36,464 bases of DNA. Origin: Acidimicrobiaceae bacterium. GTDB taxonomy: Bacteria; Actinomycetota; Acidimicrobiia; Acidimicrobiales; Aldehydirespiratoraceae. The first letter of the stretch is position 1, and each line of letters starts with the position of its first letter. The notes below the pieces were generated by a model. That model saw nothing but the letters and a program-made list of their open reading frames with translations, was not told the DNA's origin and did no database searches. Position numbers and translations under genes: made by a program. Below, piece after piece: positions 1 through 7,896 of the stretch. The stretch is taken from contig JAERSO010000118.1 in NCBI GenBank assembly GCA_016845585.1, positions 1 through 36,464 on the forward strand, in the 5' to 3' direction.

Positions 1-68
1 ACTCCACCGATCACCGCCGCCAAGCGCTGATTCTCCCTGATCCAGTCGGAGATTGCCCGCCCTCCTTC

Positions 69-84
69 GCTCTCCTGCGAGAGC
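69..84. other. Small hairpin overlapping a competing inverted repeat
   Basis: GCTCTC (69-74) and GAGAGC (79-84) form a perfect 6-bp stem with a 4-base loop. The outer arms GAGATTGC (49-56) and GCAATCTC (83-90) are also perfectly complementary and share bases with the inner stem, so the two pairings are mutually exclusive. It could be the terminator or attenuator of a gene to the left of the window, or chance. Confidence 0.25.
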
Positions 85-216
85 AATCTCGCCTACACCC
101 CGCCGTGCGCTCGCGGCGCGAAGCAACCGGTGGGCGCCGCCGACAGTGCGCCACCGGAACGGATCGTCGTGAGGAGTTCGCCGAGACCTACTCCTCAATC
201 TTGCTTGGCCGCAGAG

Positions 217-270
217 TGCCCGGGGTGGGATTTGAACCCACACACCCCCTAGGGGGGCCGGGGGTTCAAG
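217..270 (-). pseudogene. tRNA-like 3' fragment (Ser/Leu type), probably decayed
   Basis: On the minus strand, 241-225 reads as a perfect T arm (5-bp stem GTGGG/CCCAC around loop TTCAAAT). It is followed by a 7-base CCCGGGC acceptor-like strand (224-218) and an A at 217. A C-rich/G-rich hairpin resembling the long variable arm of tRNA-Ser or tRNA-Leu precedes it, and CTTGAAC (270-264) resembles a UGA anticodon loop. The anticodon stem pairs poorly, and no matching 5' acceptor strand (GCCCGGG) or D arm is present. I read it as a remnant rather than a working tRNA. Confidence 0.4.
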
Positions 271-684
271 ACTGGAAGAGGGCGTCCAGCGGGTCCGCTT
301 CAGTCCGTGGACGCCCGTCGTTTCAGCGGTCGCGGTCCGGCGAGTCCCGGTCGATCCGGACACAGCGGTCGCGTGTTCGCGAGTCCTGTGCACTTTTCGT
401 GCACCTTTGGCGGACAGGACGCGCCCGCGCCGGCACCCTCAACCTTGGCAAGACATCAGCAACCGTCCGTGCCGTGCGAACGCCTGCAATTCCGTGCGTC
501 TCGATCCGACCCCGTCCGTGGTGTAGATGGGACACGGGAGGCGATCTGCCGTGGCCCGGATTTGGCTACAGCCCACAAGAAGAGTCTGCTTCCTTGGGGC
601 AACCGACGAGGTGCGAAGCCGACCGGTGAGCGGACTCGGCACCGCATTGGACGAATCGCTGATCTGAGGACCATTCTGAAGCTC

Positions 685-2268
685 GTGACCGCCCAGATTC
701 AGCTCGCTGACATCCTCGAGTCGTACGCGGATGCGTTCGGACCGCGCCGAGCCGTTGTGGCCGGCGACGATGAACGCACGTACGCGCAACTGGACGAACG
801 GGCAACACGGCTCGCCCACCATCTCGCCGCCGAGGGTGTCGTGTCCGGCGACCATGTTGCGGTGCACGCGAGGAACTGTGTGGAGTGGATCGAATCGTTC
901 TACGCGTGCTTCAAGATCAGCGCCGTTCCGATCAACGTCAACTACCGCTACGTCGAGACCGAACTGCGCTACCTCTACGAGGACAGTGACAGCGTCGCGG
1001 TGATCGTCGCTCCCGAGTTCGTCCCCGCCGTCGAGGGTATCGCCGATGCGCTTCCCGAACAGAAGACGCGGCTCGTCATCGGCGAGGACTACGACTCGGC
1101 GATTGCCGCGGCATCACCCGAACGAGACTTCCACGAACGATCCGGTGATGACCGATACCTCGTCTACACGGGCGGCACCACCGGCATGCCCAAGGGAGTG
1201 GTGTGGCGCCAGGAAGACCTGGTGCTCGGCGCCATGAACGCCTACCGCCGAGGCGCGCCGATCCCCGACATCGAAACCCTCACCGCCGAAGCAGCCGCGG
1301 CCGACCCCGTGGTGCTGATGACCATGGGGCCCTTCATGCACGGCGGGAGCCAATGGGCCATGGGGTGCGCGCACCTGGTTGGCGGCACCTATGTCATGTA
1401 CTGCGAGCCACGATTCGATGCGGAGAAGGTGCTCGAGATCGCCGCCCACGCCGGTGTTCAACGCCTGAGCCTCACCGGCGACGCAATGGGGAAGCCGCTG
1501 GCCGAGCGGCTGCTGGACGATTCCGCCCCGCCCGTCAACCTTCCCGAGCTGGCAGGGATCGGCAACGGCGCCGCGCCCCTCACGCCCGGCGTCCGAGACC
1601 TCTTTCGCAAGGCGCTCCCCGGCCTCCCGATCAGCGATGGGTACGGGGCGTCCGAGATCGGGAGCGCCGGCCACGGGAGCGGCCACGGCAGCGACGGCGC
1701 TCCCCGGTTCACCGTCGGCCCCGACACCACTGTCCTCACCGAGGATCTCGAGCAGGCCGACGTCGGGGTCGTCGGCCTGCTCGCTCGAAGCGGCCATGTC
1801 CCCATCGAGTACTACAAGGATCCCGACAAGACCGCCGCCACCTTCCCCACCATCGACGGGCGCCGTTGGGTCGTACCCGGCGACTTCGCTCGCCGCGAGG
1901 ACGACGGCACCATCAGCCTGCTCGGGCGCGGATCCGGCTCGATCAACTCCGGCGGCGAGAAGATCTTCCCCGAAGAAGTCGAGAGCGCGCTCATGCAGCA
2001 CCGCGATGTCGATGACGTCGCCGTGGTGGGCACGCCTCACGATCGCTGGGGACAACAGGTCACGGCGCTCGTCCGCACGCGACGGCCGACGCTCAGCGCC
2101 GATGACCTCCGAGCAACCTGCAAGGAGCACCTGGCCGACTACAAGGCACCGAAGACCGTGCTCTTCGTCGAGGAAGTGCCACGCACCAACGTCGGCAAGG
2201 TCGACTACAAGGCGGTGCGCGACCTCGCGGTCGCGCTCATCGAAGACCGTGCCGAGTCACCCGGCTGA
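685..2268 (+). CDS. FadD19-like acyl-CoA synthetase (steroid side-chain CoA ligase family)
   Basis: A 527-residue adenylate-forming enzyme expected to convert a carboxylic acid, ATP and CoA to the acyl-CoA in the cytoplasm. The P-loop YTGGTTGMPKG is at residues 161-171, followed by a YGASE motif, a PGDFA motif in place of the usual TGD, and the hinge segment LGRGSGSINSGGEK. A C-terminal NVGK motif supplies the adenylation lysine. The stretches ASPERDF, TGDAM and INSGGEK match what I remember of mycobacterial FadD19, which activates C25/C26 cholesterol side-chain acids, so a steroid acid is the likely substrate. The GTG at 685 was chosen because homology begins there; the frame stays open upstream to 307, but that extension is not protein-like. 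The start is only moderately certain, with no strong ribosome site. Confidence 0.85.
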   Translation: MTAQIQLADILESYADAFGPRRAVVAGDDERTYAQLDERATRLAHHLAAEGVVSGDHVAVHARNCVEWIESFYACFKISAVPINVNYRYVETELRYLYEDSDSVAVIVAPEFVPAVEGIADALPEQKTRLVIGEDYDSAIAAASPERDFHERSGDDRYLVYTGGTTGMPKGVVWRQEDLVLGAMNAYRRGAPIPDIETLTAEAAAADPVVLMTMGPFMHGGSQWAMGCAHLVGGTYVMYCEPRFDAEKVLEIAAHAGVQRLSLTGDAMGKPLAERLLDDSAPPVNLPELAGIGNGAAPLTPGVRDLFRKALPGLPISDGYGASEIGSAGHGSGHGSDGAPRFTVGPDTTVLTEDLEQADVGVVGLLARSGHVPIEYYKDPDKTAATFPTIDGRRWVVPGDFARREDDGTISLLGRGSGSINSGGEKIFPEEVESALMQHRDVDDVAVVGTPHDRWGQQVTALVRTRRPTLSADDLRATCKEHLADYKAPKTVLFVEEVPRTNVGKVDYKAVRDLAVALIEDRAESPG

Positions 2269-2272
2269 CGCC

Positions 2273-2287
2273 CGTGGCTCCGCCACG
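2273..2287. terminator. Hairpin between convergent genes
   Basis: CGTGGC (2273-2278) and GCCACG (2282-2287) form a 6-bp stem with a 3-base loop in the 26-bp gap between two convergent stop codons. There is no T tract, so this is a weak, possibly bidirectional terminator. Confidence 0.4.
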
Positions 2288-2294
2288 ACCTGGC

Positions 2295-3698
2295 TCAGTC
2301 GGCGAACGTGAGTGGCAGCGTCACCGTGGCCTGGGGCTCGGTGAGGCCGGAGTCATTGACGATGATCACACAATCGTCCACCCCCGGTTCGCACACGCCG
2401 GCGCCGACCGGGCCCACGATGATGGGGATCTCGAGGCTGCCCTCGCCGTCGGGGTTGGGGTAGAGGATCCGTCCGGCCGTGAGGTCGCAATAGCCGGCAC
2501 CACTGGCACCGCCGCCGGAGCACTGGACGATGTTGATGGTGCCACCAGGGGTGAACCCGCTCCAGGTCACGACGATGATCTGGCCGTCGACGAGGTCGTC
2601 GAGGCGGTCGGCGTAGGCGCGCCGATCGAGGACGATCGTCGTGGTCGGAATCGTCATCGAAGAGCCGATCTCGCGGGCGAGGTCGAGCGTCAACGGCGGG
2701 GCGAGGTCGACGTCTTCGAGTCGATCTGACGCCGTCGGGTCATCGGCCACGAAGCCGAGGAAGAAGTCGGTCGTGGCCGTGGCGAGACCGTCGAATGCGT
2801 CGTGGGAATCCATGAACCATTCACCATGACCGCCGCCCGTGATCGTCAGCAGCCCCTTCGGACCGACCAGCGAGTTGAACACACTGATCGCACCGCCATA
2901 GCTCACGAGCGCATCGTCGGTGCCGTGCACGAGAAGCATCGGCGGGGCCAGCGACCAGTCATACTCGCCATCGGCGAGAGGGCTGGCGGTGCCTGCCATG
3001 ACAATCGCCGCGTCGATGCGAGGGTCGGCGCAACACTCATGGGCCGTCAGGCCGAGTGTGGTGATGGCCCCGTTGGAGTGTCCGGCCACACCGATGCGCT
3101 CGTCGTCGAGCAACTCGAACAACGGCGAATCGGGATCGGTCTTCAGCTCGGCGAGTTGGTCGATCAGGAAGCCGATGTCCCCAGGCTGATTCTGCACATC
3201 GCCGCCGTCGGCCCCTCCGGGCGCATCCGGCCGCGAGAGCGGGAAACGCGGCGCCGCGACGACGAATCCGGCCTGCACCCACCGATCGATGAGGTCTTCG
3301 GAGAACTCAGGAGTGCCGCCCAGACCGTGCGCGAACAGGATCAGCGGAAACGGAGCCGCATCGACCGCTGGCGCGTCGCCCACCGTCGGGTAGGAGATGA
3401 CGGTCTCGAGTGTCCGATCATCGATCTCGGGCCAGCCCCGGCTCGCCGGCGTCGACCGGTCGGGGTCGACGAACGTCACGGTCTCGCGGCCGACGGAGAG
3501 CTCGACGATTGCCGATTCCCCGTCGTGGGGTCCAACCGTCGTCGGCGCCGACGTGGAGGCCGACGAGGGCGCCACGCTCACAGAGCCACTCGGTGTGGCT
3601 CCACCGGCGTCGGACTCGGCTGCTCCGTCGTCGCCGCTGCAGCCGAGGCAGATCATCGCCAGCGCAACAAGCCAGCTCGTCCTCGCCCTGTGGGTCAC
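2295..3698 (-). CDS. Lipoprotein alpha/beta hydrolase with C-terminal neocarzinostatin-like domain
   Basis: A 467-residue exported protein with two modules. Residues 1-20 form a signal peptide ending in a lipobox-like LGC (Cys20), followed by a Ser/Thr/Gly/Asp-rich linker to about residue 60. The hydrolase module (about 90-320) has an oxyanion-loop HGLGG (124-128), nucleophile elbow GHSNG (Ser208), Asp261 or Asp262 in GTDD and His291 in GGGHG, typical of dienelactone-hydrolase/cutinase-like esterases. Residues 370-467 resemble neocarzinostatin-family beta-sandwiches: a WSGFTPGG-type strand, then Cys393/Cys404 and Cys436/Cys443 spaced like that fold's two disulfides. It probably hydrolyses an ester at the cell surface; the substrate is unknown. 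The GTG start at 3698 has GAGG five bases upstream, and a TAGGTT -10-like element lies at 3737-3732. Confidence 0.75.
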   Translation of the reverse strand: MTHRARTSWLVALAMICLGCSGDDGAAESDAGGATPSGSVSVAPSSASTSAPTTVGPHDGESAIVELSVGRETVTFVDPDRSTPASRGWPEIDDRTLETVISYPTVGDAPAVDAAPFPLILFAHGLGGTPEFSEDLIDRWVQAGFVVAAPRFPLSRPDAPGGADGGDVQNQPGDIGFLIDQLAELKTDPDSPLFELLDDERIGVAGHSNGAITTLGLTAHECCADPRIDAAIVMAGTASPLADGEYDWSLAPPMLLVHGTDDALVSYGGAISVFNSLVGPKGLLTITGGGHGEWFMDSHDAFDGLATATTDFFLGFVADDPTASDRLEDVDLAPPLTLDLAREIGSSMTIPTTTIVLDRRAYADRLDDLVDGQIIVVTWSGFTPGGTINIVQCSGGGASGAGYCDLTAGRILYPNPDGEGSLEIPIIVGPVGAGVCEPGVDDCVIIVNDSGLTEPQATVTLPLTFAD

Positions 3699-3731
3699 GC
3701 GTACCTCGCTGTCTCACCGGTGTGTGCCGCC

Positions 3732-3737
3732 AACCTA
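3732..3737 (-). promoter_or_regulatory. Candidate -10 (TAGGTT) for the lipoprotein hydrolase
   Basis: TAGGTT on the minus strand fits the actinobacterial TANNNT -10 pattern and would give a short leader containing the GAGG ribosome site of the gene starting at 3698. No clear -35 was seen. Confidence 0.35.
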
Positions 3738-3803
3738 GCGCGGCCGACTCGGGCCGCTGAGCGGGAATCACCGGGCTGGTAGGGTCCGGCTCCCGCCTGC
3801 CGG

Positions 3804-4616
3804 TTGACGGCAGCTATCGACGGAGTGGCTCGCTTGACCGACTGGTTCGATCCCCGCACATGGCTTCGACCCGTCGCCGATCCTATGGGTCTCAGCGATT
3901 GGTGGACCGAATCGTCGGCCGCCTGGCTCGGCGAGCTCTCGGCGCTGGCCGAAGACCGACGGATCGAGCTGCAGGTCGGGTCACGGGTGATCCACGGCAC
4001 AATCCGCGACATCGAGCTCCACCCGGCGGCGAGTCCCCAAGCGTTTGGCTCAGCTGATGGCCGCGTCGATGCCTTCGACCGAGTCTCGCTCACCCTCGAC
4101 GAGGTCATGGTCGGAGACCACCCGGTGAACGAGGTGAAGGTCAGCGTCGACAATGTGCGACTGCAGGCGGCTCCGAACGCTCGCCTCCAGGGAGGTCCGA
4201 TCGTGGTGGACGCCCGTCTCCCCCTGGATGCACTGGGCCCCTGGCTCACCAAGCACCACGCCACCATCGAAGGCATCGATGCCGAAGCCGGCACGCTTCA
4301 GATCCGCCGCCGGTGGAAGCGCATGCAGCTGGTCGCCACCGTCATCCCCGGCGTCACCGCGCGAGCAGCGCTGCTCACCGTCCACCGCCTGACGGTCTTC
4401 GGCCGTGCGATCCGGCTCCCGTCCCGCTTCGACCTCTCACTCACCGCGGAACTGCCGCTCCACCCCGACATGCGGTTGCTGGCCGCTCGACTGATCGACG
4501 ACGAGACACTCGAGGTCACCGGCTACATCGCCCAACTCGACCATCCGATCAGTGCACAGGAGATCGTCGACCGACTCCGGTCCCGCACGGGACCGGCGCA
4601 GTTCACCAGCGGGTGA
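3804..4616 (+). CDS. DUF2993/LmeA-like protein
   Basis: A protein of about 260-270 residues with no signal peptide or membrane segment. Its body alternates short beta-strand blocks (for example LTLDEVMVGDHPVNEVKVSV and VEGYIAQLD-like segments), which recalls the DUF2993/LmeA family of actinobacterial envelope-associated proteins. I have no firm motif, so the family call is tentative and no reaction can be given. The start is uncertain: TTG at 3804, GTG at 3825 and TTG at 3834 are in frame. The 3834 codon has GGAG (3822-3825) at good spacing and would begin with LTDWFDP; the longest form is listed. It is codirectional with the NTF2-like gene, 27 bp away. Confidence 0.5.
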   Translation: MTAAIDGVARLTDWFDPRTWLRPVADPMGLSDWWTESSAAWLGELSALAEDRRIELQVGSRVIHGTIRDIELHPAASPQAFGSADGRVDAFDRVSLTLDEVMVGDHPVNEVKVSVDNVRLQAAPNARLQGGPIVVDARLPLDALGPWLTKHHATIEGIDAEAGTLQIRRRWKRMQLVATVIPGVTARAALLTVHRLTVFGRAIRLPSRFDLSLTAELPLHPDMRLLAARLIDDETLEVTGYIAQLDHPISAQEIVDRLRSRTGPAQFTSG

Positions 4617-4631
4617 AGCGCTCGCCGTAAC

Positions 4632-4637
4632 TAGGAT
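4632..4637 (+). promoter_or_regulatory. Leaderless-type -10 (TAGGAT) for the 4644 gene
   Basis: TAGGAT ends six bases before the GTG at 4644, the spacing expected when transcription starts at the start codon. No ribosome binding site is present between the element and the GTG. Confidence 0.5.
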
Positions 4638-4643
4638 CCCGAC

Positions 4644-5162
4644 GTGCCCGCTGAACCAGACGACCGCTCCACCCGATGGCGAGAGACCGATCCGCTCGAA
4701 TGGCTCGTGGCGTGTGAGCAGATCCGCCAGCTCGCCAGCCGCTATGCGATCGCCATGGGCGTGCACGATGCCGATGCGCTCGCAGCCCTGTTCGTGCCCG
4801 ATGTCCGCGTCGGCCGCGAACGGTCCGGGCACGAGGCGCTGAGCGCTGATTTCAGCCGCCAACTCGCGCCGCTCGGCCGCACGATTCTGCACGTCACCAA
4901 TCACGCCATCGATGTGGTGGACGCCGACCACGCCACGGGCATCGTCGGCACCCGGGCCGAACTCGAACTCGGTGACGAATGGGTCGTGCAAATGATCCAG
5001 TACGACGACATCTACGAACGTCGCGACGCTGATTGGCTGTTCGTACGCCGCACCCACCGCCTCTGGTACGGAGCGCCCCAGGGCCGGTCCCCACTCGGTC
5101 TGCCGCCGGCGAACTGGCCCCAGAGCGCCGTCGGGATGGGCGACTTGCCGCGCCCCGAGTAG
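4644..5162 (+). CDS. SnoaL/NTF2-like protein (possible dehydratase or isomerase)
   Basis: A 172-residue protein of the NTF2-like alpha+beta barrel superfamily, seen from the N-terminal helix pattern IRQLASRYAIAMGVHDADAL followed by alternating strands. Tyr34, Asp42 and His83 or His87 occupy positions where scytalone-dehydratase/BaiE-type enzymes carry catalytic Tyr, Asp and His. This is compatible with a lyase or ketosteroid isomerase-like role on a ring substrate, but members of this superfamily are functionally diverse. The C-terminal 30 residues are Pro/Gly-rich. The GTG start is supported by a leaderless-type -10. It converges with the SDR at 5188-5976, with 25 bp between stop codons and no obvious terminator. 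Confidence 0.7.
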   Translation: MPAEPDDRSTRWRETDPLEWLVACEQIRQLASRYAIAMGVHDADALAALFVPDVRVGRERSGHEALSADFSRQLAPLGRTILHVTNHAIDVVDADHATGIVGTRAELELGDEWVVQMIQYDDIYERRDADWLFVRRTHRLWYGAPQGRSPLGLPPANWPQSAVGMGDLPRPE

Positions 5163-5187
5163 CGCGTCTGGTACCGGAGTTCGTGTC

Positions 5188-5976
5188 CTAGATGTCGGGG
5201 ATCCACGACCCCATGGGTGACCCCTGGACGCCTCCGGAGACTGCGAGCACCTGGCCGGTCGTGTAGGCAGCGGCAGGACTGGCGAGGTAAAGCACCGCCA
5301 ACGCCACCTCCTCGGGATCGCCGATCCGGCGCATCGGGGTGCCGGCCGCCATTGCCTGCTCGAGCGTCTCGTCGGCGAGCACCGACTCGAGGGCCGAGGT
5401 GGCGATCGCTCCCGGTGCCACCGCGTTGACACGGATCTTGGGGGCGAGATCCTGAGCGAGTTCCAAGGTGAGATGGATCAACGCGGCCTTGGCGGTGCCG
5501 TAGGCCGACATGCCTCGGATCGCGAACTGACCGGCGGTGGAGGCGATGTTGACCACCGATCCGGCCCCCCGCTCGACCATCGATGGCACCGCGAGCTGGG
5601 TGAGGTTGAACGCGCTCGTCACGTTGAAGGTGAGGGCACCGGCGAACGCCTTCTCCGAGGTCTCGAGGAATGCGCCCGGGCGGGCGCCGCCCAGGTTGTT
5701 GACGACGATGTCGACGCCACCGAACTCGTCCTGAGCGGTGTCGACGAGCCGCCGCAGACCATCGCGGGAAGAGAGGTCACCATCGATGATCGCGGCCCGC
5801 TGCCCGTGGGCTTCGATCGCGGCGCCGGTCTCGGCGAGCTGGTCGACGGATCGGGCACCGATCACGACATCGGCGCCGGCCTCGGCCAGTGCCGCCGCGG
5901 CGGCCGCACCGATGCCCCGTCCGGCGCCGGTCACGATCGCCACTTTGCCGTCCAACCTGAATCGCTCGAGTACCAC
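5188..5976 (-). CDS. SDR oxidoreductase, 7alpha-hydroxysteroid dehydrogenase-like
   Basis: A 262-residue classical short-chain dehydrogenase using NAD(P). The cofactor motif TGAGRGIG is at 16-23, NNLG at 93-96, and the catalytic Ser146, Tyr159 and Lys163 are all present. Blocks such as FRLDGK, APGAI, TPMRRIG and SPAA..TGQVLAVSGG resemble what I recall of the bacterial 7alpha-hydroxysteroid dehydrogenase HdhA. Many actinobacterial SDRs share these blocks, so the substrate is inferred. The GTG start has AAGGGA six bases upstream. It is divergent from the oxidoreductase at 6086, with a long inverted repeat in the shared 109-bp gap. Given the neighbourhood, oxidation of a steroid hydroxyl is the most economical guess. 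Confidence 0.8.
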   Translation of the reverse strand: MVLERFRLDGKVAIVTGAGRGIGAAAAAALAEAGADVVIGARSVDQLAETGAAIEAHGQRAAIIDGDLSSRDGLRRLVDTAQDEFGGVDIVVNNLGGARPGAFLETSEKAFAGALTFNVTSAFNLTQLAVPSMVERGAGSVVNIASTAGQFAIRGMSAYGTAKAALIHLTLELAQDLAPKIRVNAVAPGAIATSALESVLADETLEQAMAAGTPMRRIGDPEEVALAVLYLASPAAAYTTGQVLAVSGGVQGSPMGSWIPDI

Positions 5977-5992
5977 TTGTATCCCTTCCCGC

Positions 5993-6042
5993 GTCGATCC
6001 CTGCCTTCGCGCCCGACGTACCGTAGTTCGGCCGGGATCGAC
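5993..6042. promoter_or_regulatory. Long-spaced inverted repeat in a divergent promoter region
   Basis: GTCGATCCC (5993-6001) and GGGATCGAC (6034-6042) are perfect 9-bp inverted arms separated by 32 bp. They lie between the divergent SDR (starts 5976) and oxidoreductase (starts 6086). They could be paired operator half-sites for a dimeric regulator controlling both genes. Confidence 0.4.
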
Positions 6043-6073
6043 CGTCGGCTCCGACGTCCTCTGCTGCCCCGAC

Positions 6074-6079
6074 TAACCT
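6074..6079 (+). promoter_or_regulatory. Leaderless-type -10 (TAACCT) for the 6086 gene
   Basis: TAACCT ends six bases before the ATG at 6086, with no ribosome site in between, matching the leaderless arrangement seen at several other starts in this window. Confidence 0.45.
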
Positions 6080-6085
6080 CGCCGG

Positions 6086-6991
6086 ATGGAATTCGGCTGT
6101 GTGTTCCCAACCATCGAGATCGGCCAGGACGTGAGCGCTATACGCGACTTCATCCAGGCCGCCGAGGAGCTGGGCTACCAACACCTCCTGGCGTATGACC
6201 ATGTGGTCGGGGCGGTACATGCCGATCGTTCACCCGAGCTCATGGGCCCCTATGACGAAACGCATCCGTTCCACGAACCCTTCGCCCTTCTGGCGTTCGC
6301 GGCGGGAATCACCAAGACGATCAATCTCGAGACCGGGGTGATCATCGCGCCACAACGCCAGTCGGCGCTCATCGCCAAGCAGGCCGCACAGCTCGCGATC
6401 CTGTCGGAGAATCGGTTCCGGCTCGGCGTCGGCACCGGATGGAACCATGTCGAGTACGAAGCGCTCGGAATGCCGTTCGCCGGTCGAGGCAAGATGCTCG
6501 ACGAACAGATCGCACTCTGGCGCCGGCTCTGGTCGGGCGAGGTCGTCACCTTCGAGGGCGAGTTCCACACGGTCGACCGGGCGAGCATGCTTCCGGTGCC
6601 GTCTCAGCCCGTGCCCATCTGGCTCGGCGGCGGCGCCGACGTCGCCCTACGGCGAGCCGCAGCGGTCGGCGACGGGTTCCTCTTCGGCTCCGCCGGCCGC
6701 TACGGCCGCAAGCAGCTGGCGCGCATCGGCGACCTGCTCGACGAGAACGGCCGCTCGCGCGACGACTTCGCGGCTCACGCCCAGATCGGGTTCGGCAACG
6801 GTCCGGCTGCCTGGGACGAAGCCATGGCGGGCTGGACGGAGGCCGGCGGCGATTGCATCAGCGTGCGCACCATGAGCGTCGGCGCTCAGATGGTCGGCGA
6901 CGTGGCCCCCGACTTCACCAGCCCGCAGCAACACATCGACGCGCTCGAGACCTTCATCTCACACGCCCGGGGTCGAACTCAGGCGCCGTAG
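6086..6991 (+). CDS. LLM-class (F420-type) flavin/deazaflavin oxidoreductase
   Basis: A 301-residue luciferase-like TIM-barrel enzyme of the TIGR03619-type F420-dependent group. Visible landmarks are the N-terminal MEFGCVFPT strand, the AYDHVVG segment, LETGVIIAPQR, the RFRLGVGTGWNHVEYEALG block and PVPIWLGGG. It probably transfers hydride between coenzyme F420 (or FMN) and a catabolic intermediate; the substrate cannot be read from sequence. The ATG is supported by a leaderless -10. Its last 13 bases overlap the end of the convergent SDR at 6979-7878. Steroid degraders often carry such enzymes in their clusters, so a ring-reduction role is plausible. Confidence 0.8.
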   Translation: MEFGCVFPTIEIGQDVSAIRDFIQAAEELGYQHLLAYDHVVGAVHADRSPELMGPYDETHPFHEPFALLAFAAGITKTINLETGVIIAPQRQSALIAKQAAQLAILSENRFRLGVGTGWNHVEYEALGMPFAGRGKMLDEQIALWRRLWSGEVVTFEGEFHTVDRASMLPVPSQPVPIWLGGGADVALRRAAAVGDGFLFGSAGRYGRKQLARIGDLLDENGRSRDDFAAHAQIGFGNGPAAWDEAMAGWTEAGGDCISVRTMSVGAQMVGDVAPDFTSPQQHIDALETFISHARGRTQAP

Positions 6992-7878
6992 ACGGGCGCG
7001 GGATCTGGTGCCGCGTTGATGAGATCGGAGACGAGGGGACCGATCTCGTCGGGTTCGTAGCGTCGGCCGACGTCGAAGACGTCGCCGTGTTGCCACCCGT
7101 CGGACACCGAGAGCTCGCCTCCGGCGATCTCGAACATCCGGCCCGAGACATCGCACTGGGCGGACGCGAGCCACACCACCACCGGACTGACATTGGCCGG
7201 ATCCATGGAATCGAAGCCGGACTCGGGCTTGGCCATCATCTCGGCAAACGCTTCCTCCGTCATCCGACTGCGCGCGGCCGGGGCGATGCCGTTGGCGCGA
7301 ATGCCGTAGCGACCGAGTTCGGCCGCGGCAACAGTGGTGAACGTGGCCACGCCGGCCTTGGCGGCGGAATAGTTTCCCTGGGAAACAGCCCCGAAGAGGC
7401 CGGCGCCAGACGATGTGGTGACGATCCGGGCGTCGACCGGCGTGCCCGCCTTGCTCTTGTCGCGCCAGTGTTCGACCGCGTGGCGCACCGGGCAGAAGGT
7501 GCCCCGCAGATGGACCCGCATCACCGCGTCCCACTCGTCGACCGACATGTTCACGATCATTCGATCCCGGACGATGCCGGCGTTACACACGAGCGAGTCG
7601 AGGCGGCCCCAGGTCTCGAGGGCCTGCGCGATCATGTTGCCGGCCCCGTCCCAGTCGGCGACATCGTCGCTGTTGAGAACAGCCTCGCCCCCGGCGGCGA
7701 TGATCTCGTCGACGACGCCGCGGCCCGGACTCTCATCGAAACCGTCGCCACCGAGGTTCGCACCGATGTCGTTGACGACAACCCGGTTCCCCTCGGCCGC
7801 GAGAGCCAGGGCGTGGGCCCGTCCGAGACCTCTCCCCGCGCCGGTGACGATCGAAACCCGTCCATCGCTCATACCCAT
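6979..7878 (-). CDS. SDR, MFE-2/Rv3548c-like 3-hydroxyacyl-CoA dehydrogenase type
   Basis: A 299-residue short-chain dehydrogenase with TGAGRGLG at 12-19, VVVNDIG at about 33-39, the C-N-A-G variant of NNAG near 98-101, Ser156/157, Tyr170 and Lys174. The VVNDIG block plus a longer C-terminal tail is typical of the dehydrogenase domain of peroxisomal multifunctional enzyme 2 and of M. tuberculosis Rv3548c, a gene beside the ipd cluster. It most likely oxidises a 3-hydroxyacyl-CoA during side-chain or ring beta-oxidation. The ATG at 7878 has AGGGAG seven bases upstream, and it follows fadD3 by 18 bp on the same strand, so the two are probably one transcript. A second in-frame ATG at 7872 is less well spaced. 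Confidence 0.8.
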   Translation of the reverse strand: MGMSDGRVSIVTGAGRGLGRAHALALAAEGNRVVVNDIGANLGGDGFDESPGRGVVDEIIAAGGEAVLNSDDVADWDGAGNMIAQALETWGRLDSLVCNAGIVRDRMIVNMSVDEWDAVMRVHLRGTFCPVRHAVEHWRDKSKAGTPVDARIVTTSSGAGLFGAVSQGNYSAAKAGVATFTTVAAAELGRYGIRANGIAPAARSRMTEEAFAEMMAKPESGFDSMDPANVSPVVVWLASAQCDVSGRMFEIAGGELSVSDGWQHGDVFDVGRRYEPDEIGPLVSDLINAAPDPAPVYGA

Positions 7879-7896
7879 GTCTGCACTCCCTTGGAA

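Larger units (their letters stand above)
1..684. other. Gene-free leader region
   Basis: I see no credible coding gene in this stretch. Open frames are present but carry no domain or family motif and are Arg/Ser-rich, as expected of GC-rich non-coding frames. It holds a small hairpin (69-84), a tRNA-like 3' fragment on the minus strand (about 217-270) and two copies of GTGCAC (388-393 and 399-404) five bases apart. It may hold the promoter of the downstream CoA ligase, but I could not place a convincing -35/-10 pair. Confidence 0.5.

Noticed and set aside
307..684. N-terminal extension of the FadD19-like ligase from an upstream start at 307
   Set aside because: The added 126 residues are Arg/Pro-rich, show no family motif, and homology begins at the GTG at 685.
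839..845. LSTGT signature in the LivG-like domain (residue numbers of the 23420-26278 protein) as evidence of a dead ATPase
   Set aside because: Similar LSTGTRR signatures occur, as I recall, in other actinobacterial Liv ATPases, and Walker A, Walker B and His897 are intact.
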